Source of the DNA: Tumidithrix helvetica
GTDB taxonomy: Bacteria; Cyanobacteriota; Cyanobacteriia; Pseudanabaenales; Pseudanabaenaceae
Length of the DNA stretch: 64,000 bases
Reading direction: 5' to 3'
Assembly: GCF_965232925.1 (NCBI RefSeq)
Contig: NZ_CBDDRA010000017.1
Location: forward strand, 62,001-126,000
Shown: one piece after another, positions 53,666 to 62,759 of the stretch
Position numbering within the stretch: the first letter of the stretch is position 1
Layout: each line of letters opens with the position of its first letter
Position numbers and translations under genes: made by a program
Notes under the pieces: model-generated
What the model saw: only the letters and a program-made list of their open reading frames with translations
What the model was told of the DNA's origin: nothing
Databases searched by the model: none

Positions 53666-54658
53666 ATGAAAAAAACACTTTTGCTCAGTTTTATTTTGCT
53701 AATCGCTGCTTGCGGTAGTGATGTACCATCGCCAAATTCTTCTCAAGGTCAAACTTCATCCCCTATTGCACTGACGCCATCGACAATACCAACGACTGCG
53801 TCAACAGGTATATCTACAACACAGCCTAATGTGGATATTCAATCGGCAAAGGTAACCGAAATTTTAGATGGGCAGCAGGTATTTATTCGCGATCGCCAAG
53901 CAGCCGTTGATGATATAGCTAAATTGCAAGAGCAAGTCCGAACGGGCGAGTCCCGTGCTGAACTGCTGTTTAACAATGAAGCGATCGCGCGCCTCAGTAA
54001 AAACTCGATTTTAACTGTTGGGCAATGTGGTGCGCAGCTCCAGAGGGGCAGCGTCTTGATCAATGGAGCCGTCTCAGCATGTACATCCTCGATGGTCGCA
54101 GCCGTGCGCGGTACAACCTACTTACTGGAAGTTGACGAACAAGGAAACGATCAGATTCAAGTGTTAGAAGGTGAAATAGAAGTTACGCGCAGAGACGAAC
54201 CCAAAGCACAGCCCCAAGTAGTCAAAGGTGGAGAAAGATTTCGTGTCTTTAGGCAACAGAAAAGGGTAGAACTTCAAAAAATTTCACAGTCAGAATATGA
54301 AACTTTGTTGAACAGTCCTTTAGTGAAAGGGCACAAACGAGAGTTACCTGGTCGAGAAAAAGTTAGAACCAAGTTTCAACAACTTTTCCCTAACGCCAAA
54401 CCAGTTCTAGAAAGACGCAATGATTTGAGAGGCGACGCGAAAAAATCCGAGCAAAAAGAAGACAAAAAAGACAGAGGTAAATCAGAGATTCGAGGGCGAA
54501 ACAACGAACGTGTTGACGAGTTAAACTCTAATTCTTTAGAGCGCAAAAAAGAAGATGCTGAGAAATTTAACCAGCGAGATAAGTATCGCGATCGAGGAGA
54601 AGACCGACCTCAAAAAGCAGGAGAAACTCGTGAAAACGAACCTCGAGGCAAACGATAG
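53666..54658 (+). CDS. FecR-domain lipoprotein
   Basis: The N-terminus has a lipobox (LLIAAC near residue 16) so the protein is likely a lipoprotein. A FecR domain follows at about 85-180 (RTGESRAELLFNNEAIARLS, STLTVG-like ILTVGQCGAQLQRGSVLING, AVRGTTYLLEVDEQGNDQI). The last 110 residues are Lys/Glu/Arg-rich and probably disordered. FecR domains sense or regulate signals in the envelope. The ATG at 53666 is preferred over 53603 because it begins the signal peptide. The STAS gene lies convergent. Confidence 0.85.
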   Translation: MKKTLLLSFILLIAACGSDVPSPNSSQGQTSSPIALTPSTIPTTASTGISTTQPNVDIQSAKVTEILDGQQVFIRDRQAAVDDIAKLQEQVRTGESRAELLFNNEAIARLSKNSILTVGQCGAQLQRGSVLINGAVSACTSSMVAAVRGTTYLLEVDEQGNDQIQVLEGEIEVTRRDEPKAQPQVVKGGERFRVFRQQKRVELQKISQSEYETLLNSPLVKGHKRELPGREKVRTKFQQLFPNAKPVLERRNDLRGDAKKSEQKEDKKDRGKSEIRGRNNERVDELNSNSLERKKEDAEKFNQRDKYRDRGEDRPQKAGETRENEPRGKR

Positions 54659-54754
54659 TTTTGAAAACTTCTGCCTGTTACATTATAGTAGGTAGACAGC
54701 TTTCAGTTTTTGATTGCCGATAAACGAGCGACTGAATACTAAACAGCCGTAAAA

Positions 54755-55174
54755 TTATGCAGCAATTTCTTCAACTTCTTGATTTGCCTCAACATAGGCG
54801 ACAAAACTATCGAAACTTTCAAAGATGGCAAAGGCGCGATCGCTTTTTGAGATCTCTAAGATTAATTTGATAGAAGCATGGAGAGAGCATAGGGACAAGT
54901 TGCTACCATGCGATCTTAGAATTCTGCGTGCTTCTAAAAGTGCTGCAAGACCATTACTATCAAGAAAATCAACTTCCTGCATATCTACAGTTAGCAAGGG
55001 CATTTTTTGGGTATTCACCATGGCATTCACAGAAGCCCATGATTCAATCTTTCTAAGTAGCTCAACACCTTCCGCTTTATTGAATTTGCTGCAACTAAGT
55101 CTTATGGCAAAGGCTTGGCTATCAGTAAATACTCTACGAAAAGTTGCGCTGTCAAGTCCTGATACGATTTTCAT
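54755..55174 (-). CDS. STAS-domain anti-sigma factor antagonist-like protein
   Basis: A 139-residue STAS domain with the LLTVDMQEVDFLDSNGLAAL motif, in which the Ser is the usual phosphorylation site. Such proteins bind anti-sigma kinases or act in signalling by phosphorylation. No kinase partner is next to it. It converges with the FecR lipoprotein gene and may be single. The start is an ATG near 55174. Confidence 0.87.
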   Translation of the reverse strand: MKIVSGLDSATFRRVFTDSQAFAIRLSCSKFNKAEGVELLRKIESWASVNAMVNTQKMPLLTVDMQEVDFLDSNGLAALLEARRILRSHGSNLSLCSLHASIKLILEISKSDRAFAIFESFDSFVAYVEANQEVEEIAA

Positions 55175-55516
55175 CTTGCCTCACATAAAAAGAACGTAAT
55201 TGTGGCTTTCTTGTTTTCCTAACATTCATTTCCAATCTGTGAATGTCAGAGGTATTAAGCGTTTTAGGAACTAGCGACAAAACTTAGGAAGGAATCCAGA
55301 CTGGATAGAACTTTAAGGGTAGTTCTAAGCCATCTAGATTCCATTCACCTATTATTCACTTAAAAAAAAAATATACAACTACCAACAGGTATAAAAAGTT
55401 AGTGAAAGGTTGTATGAAAAGTTATACAAAAGTTAGTTTCTTAATTCGTGCTGCATTAGCTCTAAGTTGAAGCTAGGTTTTGTTTGTGTAGCTGTAGCAC
55501 TACTAAGTGCTGCAAT

Positions 55517-55726
55517 TTATAGCGCAATCCTAACACCATTTTCAAAATAACAGCGATGTAGTTATTTTGAAAATTCGGCGCGTAACGGGGAACTCAAATT
55601 CGGAGCTGATGCAAATTCATGTGAAATTGAGATCGACAATCCATGAGAGATTTTTTTCTCCCTAGAATACAAGGGGCAATTCACGAATTGCCCCTTGTAT
55701 TCTTACAAATTAAATAGGATTGCTAT
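55517..55726. repeat. Composite element with TATAGC...GATTGCTATA ends
   Basis: Inverted ends like those at 9136-9227 (left end with two extra bases, TATAGCGCAATCC; right end GGATTGCTATA) bound 210 bp. Inside, from about 55532, is a degenerate copy of the 101-bp repeat (ACACCATTTTCAAAA, GCGCGTAACGGGGAACTC) and then the long palindrome at 55664-55701. The arrangement looks like nested insertion. Confidence 0.6.
55664..55701. repeat. Perfect 38-bp palindrome, GAATACAAGGGGCAATTC arms
   Basis: Eighteen-base arms, GAATACAAGGGGCAATTC and its complement, flank a 2-base loop. A strong hairpin or cruciform would form. Short GGGGCAATTC palindromes of this kind recur in cyanobacterial genomes. Confidence 0.8.
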
Positions 55727-55744
55727 ATTCGCTAAACTGCAACA

Positions 55745-56140
55745 TTAGATTCTTCGATCCCAGATCACATTTTGCAAAATGGCATTTTGCATCATGGCAC
55801 CTTGAAAGACTGCATCCTGAAGATATGCTCTACTCAAGTCTGCTCCTCTTAAATCTGCATCTCTTAAATCTGCATTTCTCAGATCGGCACCCTTTAAATT
55901 CGCTCTACGTAGGTTTGCCCTATGTAGATCGGCACCTTTAAGATCGGCGGAACTCAGATCGGCTCCACTTAAATTTGCACGGCACAATTTAGCAGACTTA
56001 AGATTGGTCTTGCAGAGTCTAGCTCTACTAAAATTAACCTTATGTAAGTCCTTTGCGCTCAGATCTGCCCCCGACAGATCGACATCAGAAAATTCTACCC
56101 TACCTGCTCTATACAGTTGTAAGAGTTCACTGGCATCCAT
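55745..56140 (-). CDS. Pentapeptide repeat protein
   Basis: From residue 15 to 115 the sequence is about 20 pentapeptide repeats of A(D/N)LxX type (SGADLSAKDLHKVNFSRARL, RANLKGADLRNADLRDADL), forming a right-handed quadrilateral beta-helix. No other domain is attached. Such proteins in cyanobacteria have unknown or protein-binding roles. The 131-residue protein has no signal peptide, so it is likely cytoplasmic. The gene is isolated on the minus strand. Confidence 0.9.
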   Translation of the reverse strand: MDASELLQLYRAGRVEFSDVDLSGADLSAKDLHKVNFSRARLCKTNLKSAKLCRANLSGADLSSADLKGADLHRANLRRANLKGADLRNADLRDADLRGADLSRAYLQDAVFQGAMMQNAILQNVIWDRRI

Positions 56141-56224
56141 TGGTTTGCCCTAAACAGATTAGACGATCGCTTTAAAATTTATCTAAATTTGGAAAAATTC
56201 AGAAATTGAATAACGATCTCGTTT

Positions 56225-56617
56225 TTAATTTTCAAACATATCGAGATCCATTGCAGCCGAGCCACCTCGTTCTAACTCCACTAACATTTTCCCCAACTGT
56301 CTCCAGACAAAGTAAGCACTGCCCAAGGTTAAAGGAACTGCTACTGAATAGGCTAAGCCAGAAGGAAACCCGAAAATTTCTAACCCTGAGGATAGAAACA
56401 CACCCACACATAGAGTGATGCCTATGTAAGGGATTTGTATGCTGCTTCCCTTTAGCTGGAGAAGAGTTCGCGAGGTTCTACGAGTTGCCCATTCTTGTAC
56501 TAGTTCCCTTAAAGTGCTCTCAAATGCTCTACCACAGGCTAAACCTGCAATTAGAGAAAGGATGAATAACAGATAAGGAGGATCGGAAGGAAAATAGTAA
56601 CCAGTAGCGGATGGCAT
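56225..56617 (-). CDS. Membrane protein, unknown
   Basis: Two to three hydrophobic segments are visible (YLLFILSLIAGLACGRAFES, PYIGITLCVGVFLSSGLEIF, SVAVPLTLGSAYFVW). The end, RQLGKMLVELERGG, is charged. I recognise no family. The ATG at 56617 is preferred to 56659, because the extra N-terminal segment is basic and not membrane-like. Function unknown; it lies next to the pentapeptide gene on the same strand. Confidence 0.65.
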   Translation of the reverse strand: MPSATGYYFPSDPPYLLFILSLIAGLACGRAFESTLRELVQEWATRRTSRTLLQLKGSSIQIPYIGITLCVGVFLSSGLEIFGFPSGLAYSVAVPLTLGSAYFVWRQLGKMLVELERGGSAAMDLDMFEN

Positions 56618-56765
56618 TTTGAATTTTATTGTGGATTTAAGTTTTCGGTAATCAGTCAATCAGCTTAAAAATGACTGTGAAACCCATCCTACAGTATAGG
56701 CTTTAATATTGTCTTTAGATTTAGGCTCCGATATTGAATTTTTTAAGGGCATGTATGCCAACTTA

Positions 56766-56866
56766 ATACCATTTTCAAAAATTGATGCAACGCATCTTTT
56801 TGAAAAGACCGCGCTCTGCGCGGCATCCAAAACCCGATCTGTCGCAAATATTTAGGGAATTGGGAT
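56766..56866. repeat. 101-bp dispersed repeat, copy C
   Basis: This copy has the same length and order of hairpins as 4758-4858 with about a dozen changes, including GGGATT instead of GGTATT at the right end. It follows the membrane-protein gene start region and is intergenic. Confidence 0.8.
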
Positions 56867-56872
56867 TACACA

Positions 56873-56900
56873 ATAAAAAAGGGGGCATTGCCCCTTTAAA
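56873..56900 (-). terminator. Rho-independent terminator of the Spy-like gene
   Basis: On the minus strand AAAGGGGCAATGCCCCCTTTTTT forms a GC-rich stem followed by T residues. It lies about 105 bp past the stop codon of the gene at 57004, so it fits as its terminator. Confidence 0.6.
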
Positions 56901-57003
56901 AATGAAATTTTTAGCATTTGTAAAAAAAACGCGAAGCGAGGAACTCAACTTTTGACCTATTGCCAATTTAATTGAGTGAGGTATTACATGTACTGAGAAG
57001 ATT

Positions 57004-57477
57004 TTACTGGTCTGGATTCGATCTGTAGTTTGCCCGCATTTGCTCTAATTTCGCCCGTTGTTCATCCGTGAGGATAGACTGGATTTGCTGGTAAGAATTT
57101 TGTCGAATCGCTTGAATTTGCTGTCTTTGCGCGTTGGTGAGATTGATTGACTTCATGATATCTCTAGGATTTTGTCCCGACTGCTTTGCTTGCTGAATCT
57201 GGGCTCGTTGTTCGTTAGTAAGAACGGCTTCTAGTTTTTGGCGAGTGTCTTGTCTAATCGTTCGTATCTGTTGTTTTTGGGCATCTGTGAGATTGAGATC
57301 TCTGATTTTGTCGCCATCTTGCTTGAGTTTGCTAGGAGTACTTGCGCTTGTTTGAGATAACTCTGCATCTGGCAAAGATGTTGAGGCGATCGCTGGGAGC
57401 GTTGTACTAAGACTAATTGCACCTAATGCAATCGCGATCCCACAAGCAGATAGATAACGAGTCCAAGTTTGAGCCAT
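57004..57477 (-). CDS. Exported Spy/CpxP-like LTxxQ protein
   Basis: A signal peptide (MAQTWTRYLSACGIAIALGA, cleaved near ASTS) is followed by four LTxxQ-type motifs: LNLTDAQKQQIRTIRQ, LTNEQRAQIQQA, INLTNAQRQQIQAIRQ and LTDEQRAKLEQM. This matches the Spy/CpxP family of periplasmic chaperone or sensor proteins with helical arms. No Cpx two-component genes are adjacent. The ATG at 57477 is preferred over an earlier in-frame codon at 57495. Confidence 0.8.
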   Translation of the reverse strand: MAQTWTRYLSACGIAIALGAISLSTTLPAIASTSLPDAELSQTSASTPSKLKQDGDKIRDLNLTDAQKQQIRTIRQDTRQKLEAVLTNEQRAQIQQAKQSGQNPRDIMKSINLTNAQRQQIQAIRQNSYQQIQSILTDEQRAKLEQMRANYRSNPDQ

Positions 57478-57661
57478 GAGTGTTTCCCCATACATCTTGC
57501 AATTATTTTCTATTTAGACTGAACGGGTTAAAAAAAGGTTCAAAGAAAAAGTGATTACATTAATTTCAGCTTTTGCACGATCGAAGTATTTAAACGTGAG
57601 CTTGAGCGAATTTCTCAAATAATTCACTTATATGTCACAGCTCTATGAAACTATCGATTTT

Positions 57662-58795
57662 TTAATAAGGATGATAGACCGCATTTTCTGTAGTGCAATC
57701 GAAGAGATATAACTTGTTGAGATCGAACTGCCAGTATGTCTTAGCCCCAAGGGTTAAATCGAGGGTAAACATCAAGTCAGCCGATAACCTTGCCCTCAGA
57801 CATTGCCCCTGAATGTCAAGAATTACGATGGTTTCAGCACCTAGAGCCTCTACAAGTTGGACGATCCCACACAGATGAGCGCGATCGGGGCTGCAAGGCT
57901 TTAAGTCTTCGGGTCGAATACCTAGAATGTAAGACTGGTTTAGTTCTAAATTCCGAGTTAAATCTCGATCGAAAGGAACTGGTTGGCTTAAATGCTCCCC
58001 TTGCAAATAGCAATCCGCATCTAGGGCAACAGGCAAAAAATTCATCGGTGGTGAACCCATAAACCCGGCAACAAAGAGATTGGCGGGTTTGCGATAGAGA
58101 TTGAGTGGCGTATCGACCTGTTGAATTTTTCCACCATTCAACACCGTAATCCGACTGCCCATTGTCATTGCTTCGGTTTGGTCGTGGGTAACGTAAATTG
58201 TGGTGGTTTGCAATTGTTGTTGCAGTTGCACGATTTGCGCCCTCGTCTCGCTGCGTAATTGGGCATCTAGATTCGACAGGGGCTCATCCATCAGAAATGC
58301 TTGAGGATTGCGGGCGATCGCTCTGCCTAGAGCCACTCTTTGCTTTTGCCCACCCGATAATTCCTTAGGCTTGCGGTCGAGTAATTTGTCAATTTGCAAA
58401 GATGCCGCCACTTGTTGTACTCGCTGCGCGATCGCTTGACGCTGCTTGTGCCCCATTGAGGAGAATATTCCCGAGCGCTGAGATTGTTGGCGGCGCAAAC
58501 CAAAGGCGATATTTTCATATACGCTCATGTGGGGATAGAGCGCGTAGCTCTGAAACACCATGGCAATATCTCTCGCCTTGGGCGGCAAATGATTAATTTG
58601 CGTATCCCCCAGATAAATTGATCCCTCTGTCACCGTTTCTAATCCCGCAATCAATCGTAAAAGCGTACTTTTGCCACAGCCAGAAGGCCCAACCAGCACC
58701 ATAAATTCTCGATCTTCCACCGTCAGATCGATATCATGTAGAACTACGTTCTGATCGAATACTTTGGACACGGCGCATAGACGGACAGGAGCCAT
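57662..58795 (-). CDS. Sugar-type ABC transporter ATP-binding protein (UgpC/MalK-like)
   Basis: Walker A GPSGCGKST is at about residues 37-45, the signature LSGGQKQR and Walker B AFLMDEPLSNLDAQLR follow, and a C-terminal OB-type domain (TOBE) begins after residue 240. This is the MalK/UgpC subfamily that energises sugar or glycerol-phosphate importers. No permease or binding protein is next to it, so it may serve several transporters, as MsmK-type ATPases do. It is separated from cobI and divergently oriented. Confidence 0.92.
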   Translation of the reverse strand: MAPVRLCAVSKVFDQNVVLHDIDLTVEDREFMVLVGPSGCGKSTLLRLIAGLETVTEGSIYLGDTQINHLPPKARDIAMVFQSYALYPHMSVYENIAFGLRRQQSQRSGIFSSMGHKQRQAIAQRVQQVAASLQIDKLLDRKPKELSGGQKQRVALGRAIARNPQAFLMDEPLSNLDAQLRSETRAQIVQLQQQLQTTTIYVTHDQTEAMTMGSRITVLNGGKIQQVDTPLNLYRKPANLFVAGFMGSPPMNFLPVALDADCYLQGEHLSQPVPFDRDLTRNLELNQSYILGIRPEDLKPCSPDRAHLCGIVQLVEALGAETIVILDIQGQCLRARLSADLMFTLDLTLGAKTYWQFDLNKLYLFDCTTENAVYHPY

Positions 58796-58880
58796 GACGA
58801 TCCTATTAACTTAACGTTTGTTTCCGCCCTCAGAATAGCGGAATTTTGTATCCTAGGGCTATATTCATTGAAACTTGCCA

Positions 58881-59666
58881 ATGACACCAAATACTCAAAC
58901 CTCAAATAACGGAAATCTTCACGACCTCGGTCAACCCACTCTAGGCAAGTTTTACGGTATCGGTGTTGGTCCAGGCGATCCCGAACTTCTAACGATTAAA
59001 GGCTTTCGGATTTTGCGAGAAGTCGATGCGATCGCTTTTCCCGCAGGACGAGATGGTAAGCAGGGGATGGCTGAAGCGATCGCTGCCAAATTTATGCAGC
59101 CCCACCAACAACAAATTCCCCTATCGCTCCCTTTTGTCCAAGATAATTCGGTTTTGCGCGTGGCATGGCAAACCGCAGTGATTAACCTCTTACCCTATCT
59201 GCGACAGGGCAAGAGCCTCGCATTTATCGCCGAAGGCGATGTCAGCTTCTACAGCAGTTTTACGTATATGATGCTGGGTTTAAAGGCTAAATGCCCCGAT
59301 CTAGAGATTGAGATCGTCCCTGGCATCAGTTCGCCCTTGGCAGCGGCGGCAGTAGTGGGCATTCCCCTAACTATTTGGTCAGATAAACTAGCGGTCTTGC
59401 CTGCATTAAACAGCATTTTAGATCTAGAAAACGCCTTGGATTGGGCAGAAGTAATCGTTCTGATGAAAATTAGCAATACCTACGCGCAGATTTGGGAAGT
59501 GCTGCGATCGCGAGATTTGCTCAACCACAGTCATGTCGTCGCCTGGGCGACCTTAACAAAACAGAGAATTTGGTCAAACCTTGCTGATTACCCCCATTTA
59601 GTGCCGCCCTATGCATCGCTGTTAATTGTGAGTCGCTCCGAATCCATGACTGGTTTAGAAGATTAA
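58881..59666 (+). CDS. cobI: Precorrin-2 C20-methyltransferase
   Basis: The enzyme methylates precorrin-2 at C20 with S-adenosylmethionine on the way to cobalamin. The start FYGIGVGPGDPELLTIKGF holds the SAM-binding GxGxGD, and EGDVSFYSSFTYM and EIVPGISSPLAAAA are further CobI/CbiL motifs. About 262 residues is normal. I chose the ATG at 58881; an in-frame TTG 6 bp upstream would add two residues. Other cobalamin genes are not nearby, and no cobalamin riboswitch was identified. Confidence 0.9.
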   Translation: MTPNTQTSNNGNLHDLGQPTLGKFYGIGVGPGDPELLTIKGFRILREVDAIAFPAGRDGKQGMAEAIAAKFMQPHQQQIPLSLPFVQDNSVLRVAWQTAVINLLPYLRQGKSLAFIAEGDVSFYSSFTYMMLGLKAKCPDLEIEIVPGISSPLAAAAVVGIPLTIWSDKLAVLPALNSILDLENALDWAEVIVLMKISNTYAQIWEVLRSRDLLNHSHVVAWATLTKQRIWSNLADYPHLVPPYASLLIVSRSESMTGLED

Positions 59667-59739
59667 GCCGCAAATCCCAAGTCTTTAAATGCCAAGATTT
59701 TGATAAGCTTAATATTCAGAAATAAAATTTAATAATGTT

Positions 59740-60036
59740 ATGGCAAACATCAAGTTCGTGAACGAGGACAAAGAAGTTATTGCGATGGATGGCGTAAACT
59801 TACGACTCAAAGCAATGGAACACAATGTCGATATCTATAAGCTCATGGGCAAGCTCACTAACTGTGGTGGTTACGGTCAATGTGGCACATGCATTGTTGA
59901 GATCTCAGAAGGCATAGAAAATCTGTCCCCTCGTACAGACTTCGAGCAAAAAAAACTCAAGCGCAAACCCGACACCTATCGGCTTGCTTGCCAAACCATG
60001 GTCAATGGTGATGTCTCTGTTAAGACGCGCCCATAG
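59740..60036 (+). CDS. [2Fe-2S] ferredoxin, plant/adrenodoxin-like fold
   Basis: Cysteines C42, C48 and C51 (NCGGYGQCGTC) and C84 (RLACQT) provide the [2Fe-2S] cluster. At 98 residues it is a small ferredoxin distinct from the main photosynthetic PetF. Its acceptor is unknown; dioxygenases and biosynthetic enzymes are candidates, including in principle the Rieske oxygenase at 45404. It lies 73 bp after cobI on the same strand. Confidence 0.85.
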   Translation: MANIKFVNEDKEVIAMDGVNLRLKAMEHNVDIYKLMGKLTNCGGYGQCGTCIVEISEGIENLSPRTDFEQKKLKRKPDTYRLACQTMVNGDVSVKTRP

Positions 60037-60213
60037 AGATTACGAGCAATTCCTGTATGTAAGCTCGAATAATATGTGTTAAAAATTGATTAAATTAGTA
60101 TTCATCGCGAATAGCTGCTTGCGAAAAGCTAGTAGCTTATTCAACCGAATCCTAGGTTAAATTAAGATCTATAAGCCCATCACTATTTAATTAAGCGACT
60201 GAGTGAACCCCCT

Positions 60214-61329
60214 ATGGCGCGTGACTATTATGAAATCCTTGGCGTCGAACGCAATGCGGACAAAGAGGATATCAAGCGAGCATATCGACGTTTGGCACGC
60301 AAATATCACCCCGATGTAAACAAAGAGTCAGGTGCGGATGAACGTTTCAAAGAAATTAACCGTGCCTACGAAGTCCTCTCTGAGCCAGAAACTCGCGCTC
60401 GGTACGATCGCTTTGGCGAGGCAGGCGCTTCAGGGGGCGTGCCAGATATGGGCGATATGGGCGGCTTTGCCGATATCTTTGAGAGCTTCTTTAGCGGTTT
60501 TTCCACAGCGGGGCAACAACCCCGTCGCCGCAGCGGCCCCATGCGTGGCGAAGACCTGCGCTTCGATCAAAAATTAGAATTTCGCGAAGCGATTTTTGGT
60601 GGCGAAAAGCAGATCAAAATTACCCACCTAGAAACCTGTGCGGTCTGTAGCGGTTCGGGTGCAAAACCCGGAACGAGACCGCGTACCTGCGGTACTTGTA
60701 ATGGTGCAGGACAAGTCCGCCGCGCCACCCGCACCCCCTTTGGTAGTTTCACTCAAGTGTCAACCTGTCCGACCTGTAATGGTACGGGGCAAGTGATTGA
60801 AGATAAGTGCGAGCCTTGTAGCGGGTTAGGGCTGACACAGGTTAACAAAAAGCTGAAAATCACGATTCCTGCGGGTGTCGATAGCGGTACGCGGTTGCGC
60901 GTCTCAGGCGAAGGCGATGCTGGGCAAAAGGGCGGCCCTGCGGGAGATCTCTATGTTTATCTGTTTGTCCAATCTGACACAGAGTTTGAGCGTGAAGGCA
61001 TTAATATTCTTTCGGAAATTAAGGTCAGCTACTTGCAGGCAATTTTGGGCGACAAGATCGCTGTAAATACGGTTGATGGCAAGAAGCCGCTCACAATTCC
61101 TGCTGGGACTCAGCCAGATACAGTACTGACGCTAGAGGGGTTAGGCGTACCGAAACTGGGCAATCCCGTAGCGCGTGGCGATCATCTGATCAAAATTAAG
61201 GTCGATATTCCCACTAAAGTTAGTGGCGAAGAAAAAGAAGCCCTAGAGAAACTGCTCGAAAAGCTGAAAGGCGGAGCCTCAAAAGGTGGCATTGAAGGCT
61301 TTTTAGGTGGGATCTTTCATCATCGGTAA
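60214..61329 (+). CDS. dnaJ: Chaperone DnaJ
   Basis: The J domain (residues 4-68) has the HPD motif in RKYHPDVNK. A Gly/Phe-rich stretch follows, with four CxxCxGxG-type zinc-binding repeats: CAVCSGSG, CGTCNGAG, CPTCNGTG and CEPCSGLG. The C-terminal substrate-binding domains are complete. It stimulates DnaK ATPase and binds unfolded proteins. dnaK is not in the window. TusA-like and rsgA genes follow at 6 bp and overlap. Confidence 0.95.
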   Translation: MARDYYEILGVERNADKEDIKRAYRRLARKYHPDVNKESGADERFKEINRAYEVLSEPETRARYDRFGEAGASGGVPDMGDMGGFADIFESFFSGFSTAGQQPRRRSGPMRGEDLRFDQKLEFREAIFGGEKQIKITHLETCAVCSGSGAKPGTRPRTCGTCNGAGQVRRATRTPFGSFTQVSTCPTCNGTGQVIEDKCEPCSGLGLTQVNKKLKITIPAGVDSGTRLRVSGEGDAGQKGGPAGDLYVYLFVQSDTEFEREGINILSEIKVSYLQAILGDKIAVNTVDGKKPLTIPAGTQPDTVLTLEGLGVPKLGNPVARGDHLIKIKVDIPTKVSGEEKEALEKLLEKLKGGASKGGIEGFLGGIFHHR

Positions 61330-61335
61330 GCGTTT

Positions 61336-61557
61336 ATGCCCAACCCTGTAGATTTGCGCGGTGTGCCATGCCCTCTCAGCTTTGTGCGGGCTAAGTTGCA
61401 GCTTGAAAAAATTACCTCAGGCGAAACCCTAGAGGTTTGGCTCGATCGCGGCGAACCGATCGAGCAGGTTCCCAATAGCCTGATCGTTGATGGGCACATT
61501 GTCAAAAACATTGAAGAACGGGACAATTTCTTTGCTTTGACCGTACAAAAAGCGTGA
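61336..61557 (+). CDS. TusA/SirA-like sulfurtransferase family protein
   Basis: A 73-residue protein with the TusA/SirA fold: VDLRGVPCPLSFVRAKLQLE holds the conserved Cys (residue 12) and LEVWLDRGEPIEQVPNSL the following strands. TusA relays sulfur for tRNA thiolation; this clade has CPLS in place of the usual CPxP. It sits 6 bp after dnaJ and overlaps rsgA by 4 bp, so it is co-translated. Confidence 0.85.
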   Translation: MPNPVDLRGVPCPLSFVRAKLQLEKITSGETLEVWLDRGEPIEQVPNSLIVDGHIVKNIEERDNFFALTVQKA

Positions 61558-62693
61558 CGACGAACCAGATAGAAAACTTGACGGGCACTGTTTTAGCAGT
61601 GCAAGCAAACTTTTATCGCGTCAGTTTAGATCGCGTCAATCTCTATGCCCTAGCTGCAATTCATGGCATAGAGGACAGTTCGATCGCTACCAAAGAACTA
61701 CTCTGTACCCGCAGAGCCAGACTCAAAAAAATTGGGCAGCAAATTTGTGTTGGCGATCGCGTCGTGATTCAAGAGCCAGATTGGCAGGGAAATCGCGGTG
61801 CGATCGCGGAGGTAGCCCCACGCCACAATTTGCTAGATCGTCCTCCGATCGCCAATGTCGATCGGGTGCTCTTGGTGTTTGCCCTTGCCGATCCTGAGAT
61901 CGAGCTACTCCAACTCAGTCGTTTTTTGGTGAATATCGAAGCCAGCGATCTCGATATTGTCTTGTGTTTGAATAAATGCGATTTAGTCACCGAAGCTGAA
62001 CGACAAACTTGGTGCGATCGCATGCAAAACTGGGGCTATGCCCCAATCGCAATCAGTACTTACACGGGTGAAGGCATCGCGCAACTCAAACAACATCTCA
62101 GTACGGGCGTTACCGTGGCGGCAGGCCCTTCGGGTGTGGGCAAATCTAGCCTGATCAATTTTTTAATTCCAGAACTAAAGCTGAGGGTGGGTGAAGTCTC
62201 GCAACGGCTTGGGCACGGTCGGCATACCACTCGCCATGTCGAACTTTTTCCCCTCGACGATCGAGCAACGGGATATTTGGCGGATACTCCCGGTTTTTTG
62301 CAGCCCGCACTTCCTAAAACACCGATGGAGTTAGCCTACTGTTTTCCTGAAGCACGTCAGAGGCTAGCGTCGGGTACTTGTCAATTTAACGACTGCTTGC
62401 ACCGTGACGAACCCAACTGTGTCGTCCAAGGTGATTGGGAACGCTATGCCCACTACTCTCTATTTTTGGATGATGTGGAAGCGTACTATTCTAAAGCGAG
62501 AGATACGACGAAAACGGAATCCACTCTAAAAACGAAGTCTGGAACGGGCGGACAAGTTCAACACGAACCTCGCCTAGTCACCAAAAAACACCGCAGAACC
62601 TCGCGCCGCACCGATCTTCAAAAACTAGATTTTGATATTGAGAACGATAATTTGAATGACGATTTTGGTAGTGATTTGGGTGATCGGGAATAG
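61554..62693 (+). CDS. rsgA: Ribosome small subunit GTPase RsgA
   Basis: RsgA (YjeQ) helps mature the 30S ribosomal subunit. The OB fold covers residues 10-90. The circularly permuted GTPase has NKCD (140-143), GPSGVGKSS (191-199) and DTPGF (244-248). Zinc ligands Cys, Cys, His, Cys occur in SGTCQFNDCLHRDEPNC. A C-terminal extension after about residue 310 is charged. The start codon is GTG at 61554, overlapping the upstream stop. Confidence 0.94.
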   Translation: MTTNQIENLTGTVLAVQANFYRVSLDRVNLYALAAIHGIEDSSIATKELLCTRRARLKKIGQQICVGDRVVIQEPDWQGNRGAIAEVAPRHNLLDRPPIANVDRVLLVFALADPEIELLQLSRFLVNIEASDLDIVLCLNKCDLVTEAERQTWCDRMQNWGYAPIAISTYTGEGIAQLKQHLSTGVTVAAGPSGVGKSSLINFLIPELKLRVGEVSQRLGHGRHTTRHVELFPLDDRATGYLADTPGFLQPALPKTPMELAYCFPEARQRLASGTCQFNDCLHRDEPNCVVQGDWERYAHYSLFLDDVEAYYSKARDTTKTESTLKTKSGTGGQVQHEPRLVTKKHRRTSRRTDLQKLDFDIENDNLNDDFGSDLGDRE

Positions 62694-62759
62694 CTCCCAA
62701 ACTCAGCAACGTCAGACCAAACCGAACTCAGCACTAGCAACTTGCAAACTCTGCTGCAT

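Larger units (their letters stand above)
55175..55744. other. Gene-free region with nested repeats
   Basis: This 570-bp stretch has no convincing gene. It is rich in A and T and contains a composite of a MITE-like element and a degenerate copy of the 101-bp repeat, ending in a long palindrome. Confidence 0.6.

Noticed and set aside
58796..58880. Cobalamin riboswitch before cobI
   Set aside because: The 85-bp gap is too short and no B12-box sequence is visible.
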